DNA of 64,000 bases from Mya arenaria (lineage: Eukaryota; Mollusca; Bivalvia; Myida; Myidae). Shown here in pieces: positions 60,001-64,000 of this stretch (within the stretch, counting starts at the first letter, position 1; every line of letters begins with the position of its first letter). The stretch lies in NCBI RefSeq assembly GCF_026914265.1, contig NC_069135.1:8449001-8513000 (forward strand), given 5' to 3'. The notes below the pieces were generated by a model that saw nothing but the letters and a program-made list of their open reading frames with translations, ran no database searches and had not been told where the DNA came from. Made by a program: the position numbers and the translations under genes.

Positions 60001-63000
60001 ACTCAATCATCAGCAGTACTGTATATGTTACCACCGTTTTCCAGGTTGGTGGAGAACATCAAGGGTTCCGGGTTCGGGTCTATCTGGAAGACGCTGGTGG
60101 CGTACCAGAAGATAACACGCTGTAAGGAGGACATCGGCGTGGAGCGGGCATACGGCGCCATGTTCTACGCCACTGGGCACTTCGAGAAGTGGACCGACTA
60201 TGAGTTCTACAACGAGAAGATCCACGACTTCAAGTACAACTATAAAACAGCAGTCTTTTACTCGGACGCGGTTGTTCCACTGCATAGGGAGGAGGTGGAA
60301 GATATTCAAAGCACGGGCCTCAATATCACAGAAATCATTTTCGATTACCGCGATGAGATTCAAAACCACGTGCAGAATGAGTCGTACAAGTCTATCGAGA
60401 AGGCGAAGTGGTTTTTCGACAACATAACCATCTACTTGGACTCGCTGCTGCAGATCCAGCTCAAGGTCGCCGCAAGGATCTCGTCTGAGGTGGAGGTCGT
60501 CCTTTCAGAGGTCATCATCAAGGTAGGTAGAGAAAGTGAAGTTTTAAACTCAACCGTAGGACCGTCGTATAATATATCCAGTAACGATGTTGTACTTATG
60601 AAAAGGTATGAACATGTTTATTTATTTATATACAGATCTAACTGAAATACTTGGACTTGAGCAAAGCGCTTTTGCTTTTAGTGTTCCTCGATGATAAAAT
60701 ATAGTCCACTCTGATAAAAATCACACCCGTAGTTATGCCTTATGTGTAACGTTAAGCGGTCAAAAAGCGCTTATTACGCCAACGGTGATATTTCTTGTTC
60801 AGCGCAATATTTAGTTTTGTGTCTATGTAACTCATTTTAATAGTATCCTTTTCATACACAAACTTATTTAACTCGTCCAGGAAATACGTTAGTAAGCTTT
60901 CATCTGCGCATATAAATTTGTGATACACGTCTTCCTCGCTCCTACTCCAACAACGCACTGCCAAATAATACACGTGGAAACGCACTATTTTGTGGTGATT
61001 TCCATTATGTTACTATCAAAAACTACATTAATGGCTTTGAGTCGAAGCATTGTCATTACAGTCAATGGTGTACGCGTTGGTGGTGGTGTTGGTGGTTGTG
61101 TTGGTGGTTAACGCGTTGGTGGTGGTGTTATTGGCGAACACTTGGGTGTTCGCGTTGGTAGTGAATGCGTTAGTGTTGTTTTGGCAGTGTACGCATTGGT
61201 GTTGGCGGTGTAGGCGTTGGTGGTGGTGTTTGTAGTTAACGCATATGAGTTGAGTGATAATCATCGCTACGAGAACAGCTAGTAGTTACATGTAAATAAA
61301 AATCACTCACATGTATGCCATTGATCTTTAATACAGACAGCGGTGTACGCGTTGATGGTGGTGGTGGTGATCGCGATGTGCCCGGTGATCATGTTCGCAG
61401 CGAACGGACTATCTACGGACATCCAGCTGTACACGGTGACGCTGGTGGAGAAAACGAAGGAGCTCAATGTCGAGAAATACAAGACCGAGACGCTCCTCTA
61501 CCAGATGGTTCCCAAGTCCGTGGCCGATAACCTTAAGAGCACCGGATCGGTACGTGCACAATGAAAGGCGAATGTTAATGGTTGCAGTAGCGCGATGGAT
61601 GAGAACACGGAATGAGCTACAACTGTATTTGCAAACACCCTTACACATTTACATTACACTCATATTTTTAGGTGTTTTTTTGTGTTGATGTATTGGCTTT
61701 CACTAACATGAGGTTATGTTCGTAAAATAAACATATTGTCACATATTTTTTACCTAGATCGAGTCAGAATTCTTTAAGTCGGTGACGATATTTTTCTCGG
61801 ACATCGCGGGCTTCCATCGGATTACTCTCACGGTGGCGCCCATGGAGCTCGTGCGAATCCTTAACAACCTGTACACCGCTATGGATAACGTCATCGACAA
61901 CTTTGACGTTTACAAGGTCGAGACCATCAATGACTCGTACATGGTTGCGTCAGGTAAGACATGCAAAATATCGACAACTTATCATGCCACGGACTGCACA
62001 AATGATATATGCATTATGAAACATGTATGAGGTACATTTAAACTTCTCAAAACCATGAAATTGAGATCTACATGTATATCCAAAACCATATCCTAGCTTT
62101 GCCTGGCATGAACTTGGACGCTCGTGCCAAACACAACAAAATACTCGGAAATCACAGTGGGCGGATCCACATGCAATATGAACAAGATTGTCTTTCTCCA
62201 GGCTCCTGTTATATACGGCATTTGTATTCCAGGTTTGCCTAACAAGAACGGGGACCGCCATGCCCCGGAGATCGCAAACCTGGCCATGGACATTCTGAAT
62301 ATGATGAAGAACAAGACGTTTCCCTGCTCAAAACAGGTGAACGTCCGTCTCCGTATTGGCATCAACACGGGTAACTATTTTACATTGTAGAAGTATTATA
62401 CAAAATGGAACTGTTTGGTCACATACAAGAAAATAGAGTCCATAAACCGTGAACATTAAATTTGCATACATAAATATATCGGCCATATTGTTCGGGTGTC
62501 TTAACGTTTCCAATTTTTTTAAATCAAACTTGCAAATGCTGCAAAGATGGATTTGTAGTACCTTGCTTATACGAGTTATGCTTTCGTGCCCAATGTATTA
62601 GACTCAATGATCAAAGACTCTTATGCCCCAAATCCTGTTTTCCAGGTTCGTGTATGGCTGGGATTGTGGGGAACATCATGCTACGGTACTGTTTGTTCGG
62701 TGACTCCATCAACACCGCGTCCCGAATGAAGACGCATGGATCACGTGAGTCATGCGCCCGACCATTTTTTGGCATTAGTAGTGTCTGAATTTTTTTCTCT
62801 CTATGACTTCCTTTTTTGTAAAAATTTGAATGAGCAGAATGAATAGATAAAACGAAAATAATCTTTCAGCAAACCGCATCCATATAAGCGAGAGCACGCA
62901 ACTCGTTTTATCGAAGGTGGGCGGCTTTCGCATGAAGTTCCGAGGCACGCTAAATATAAAGGTAAGGCAATATCGAAGGACTTGGCCTCCTAACTTGGGC

Positions 63001-63553
63001 GTCACCGCTTTCTTTTGCATGAATAGTGCACCTATTGAATGACACATTTGAAATCAAACGATCGTTCAGCAAAACTGCCATGTTAAACAATTGTAATACG
63101 TTATCCGTGTTCGTTTTAAACATGTACTGATGCATCAGTAAGGCCATCGATGGTATCGTCATCATGACATGACACAGACGTCGACATCAGTGAAATAATG
63201 GTGTTGTTTATGCCGAAGATCAAGGCTATACTCGTCTTTTGTTATGTGTTATTTATACATGAGCGTTTCGTTAGAAAGCATGGGATTACTTTTATTTTTT
63301 TCCGTCTTAGGGTAAAGGCTTGATGAAGACATACTGGATCTACAACCGTTGGGAGGACGCTGATGAAATCATCGAGGCGGAAAAGGAGGAGTTGAACATC
63401 CCAGGGGAGTTGATGAACTACTCGGACGTCCGCCTGTGCGGCGCCAACACCGCCACCTACATAGACGCCGGCGACACGGGCGCAGTGTCTGATCGACGAC
63501 CTATATGGCGGGAAGAGGATGTATATGTGGCTGGCTCCGGTGGGGACTACTAG
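57006..63553 (+). CDS. Receptor-type guanylate cyclase with NIT (nitrate/nitrite-sensing-type) domain, complete, twelve exons
   Basis: Exons are 57006-57028, 57571-57665, 58176-58327, 58784-58969, 59492-59634, 60045-60522, 61337-61549, 61758-61953, 62233-62370, 62646-62744, 62870-62961 and 63311-63553. They total 2058 bases (685 residues plus TAG). Order: short cytosolic N-terminus; TM1 (about 59-75); extracellular helical NIT domain (about 90-358) with the paired motifs [12 protein letters not shown] and [18 protein letters not shown]2 (about 362-381); a coiled-coil linker with [14 protein letters not shown]; then the class III cyclase domain (about 435-610). Asp445 (FFSDIAG) and Asp489 are the metal ligands. 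Glu485 (KVETI) and Cys557 (RYCLFGD) specify guanine. Asn564 and Arg568 (NTASRM) are the catalytic pair. It should make cGMP from GTP at the plasma membrane in response to an external small ligand. There is no kinase-homology domain. Upstream TTTTCTAG at 57000 implies a 5' UTR exon not located. Confidence 0.93.
57776..58095 (+). repeat. Short tandem array in cyclase intron 2
   Basis: Seven to eight imperfect units of about 43-48 bases share TTTCGGTAAACACAA and CTGTCCTTTTCGTCTGATTT. They end about 80 bases before the exon that encodes TM1. Confidence 0.8.
58468..58563 (+). repeat. Dispersed repeat copy, related to 41805-41915
   Basis: Contains CTTGTTCCATGTTGTCTAGG with the same flanking words as the copy in the VGLL4 intron. 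Lies in cyclase intron 3. Confidence 0.5.
61050..61243 (+). repeat. Minisatellite derived from the start of cyclase exon 7
   Basis: From 61056 the sequence reads TTACAG then TCAATGGTGTACGCGTTGG, close to the real acceptor and exon start at 61331-61355 (ATACAG then ACAGCGGTGTACGCGTTGA). GTTGGTGGTGGTG units then repeat irregularly to about 61243. In the exon-7 frame the copy reads [13 protein letters not shown] against [13 protein letters not shown] in the exon. It lies in intron 6, 94 bases before the real exon. Confidence 0.75.

Positions 63554-64000
<447 letters not shown>

Noticed and set aside
60028..60369. 113-codon minus-strand ORF
   Set aside because: Antisense shadow of the large NIT-domain exon of the cyclase.

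Overview
This is eukaryotic, animal DNA: AT-rich, with long introns, GT-AG splice sites and much repeat DNA. The gene content (HMGB, VGLL4, TIMM17, and a receptor guanylate cyclase with an extracellular NIT domain) together with the repeats (TA-flanked MITEs, tRNA-like SINE pieces, large satellites) points to a lophotrochozoan, most likely a bivalve mollusc. The species assignment is inference. No prokaryotic feature is present.

Layout. (1) 1092-3769 (+): a complete six-exon HMGB1/2-type gene with two HMG boxes and an acidic tail, followed by a 3' region with several poly(A) signals. (2) 6800-42789 (+): a VGLL4 (vestigial-like 4, Tondu-domain TEAD cofactor) gene. It has two alternative first coding exons, 1a at 6800 and 1b at 28556. 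Both end in phase 1 and both join the same exon at 32753, giving proteins of 401 and 476 residues. The roughly 21.7 kb between the two first exons holds four unrelated tandem arrays: a 62-69 bp unit at 8.86-11.04 kb, a 20 bp unit at 13.88-18.50 kb, a 19 bp unit at 22.06-24.73 kb, and a 67 bp tRNA-like unit at 25.5-27.05 kb. It also holds a pogo/Tc1-like MITE at 12.79-13.69 kb. (3) 46680-52614 (-): a complete seven-exon TIMM17 gene, convergent with VGLL4, carrying two TA-flanked MITEs in its introns. (4) 57006-63553 (+): a complete twelve-exon guanylate cyclase with the layout TM - NIT domain - TM - coiled coil - class III cyclase domain, and no kinase-homology domain.

The four genes have no obvious common pathway: chromatin architecture, Hippo/TEAD repression, mitochondrial protein import, and cGMP signalling. 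The points most worth a second look are these. VGLL4 has a duplicated second Tondu motif, so three TEAD-binding motifs instead of two, plus a PLNLS CtBP-type motif. The NIT-cyclase is a candidate small-molecule receptor, and a copy of its second transmembrane exon, splice acceptor included, has expanded into a minisatellite in the preceding intron. The 20 bp satellite contains a duplication of about 1.56 kb. A repeat lies near the 5' ends of both VGLL4 exon 1a and TIMM17.

Most open reading frames outside these exons are chance frames in introns or in satellites. All exon coordinates were read by hand from splice sites and reading frame; no alignment was run.
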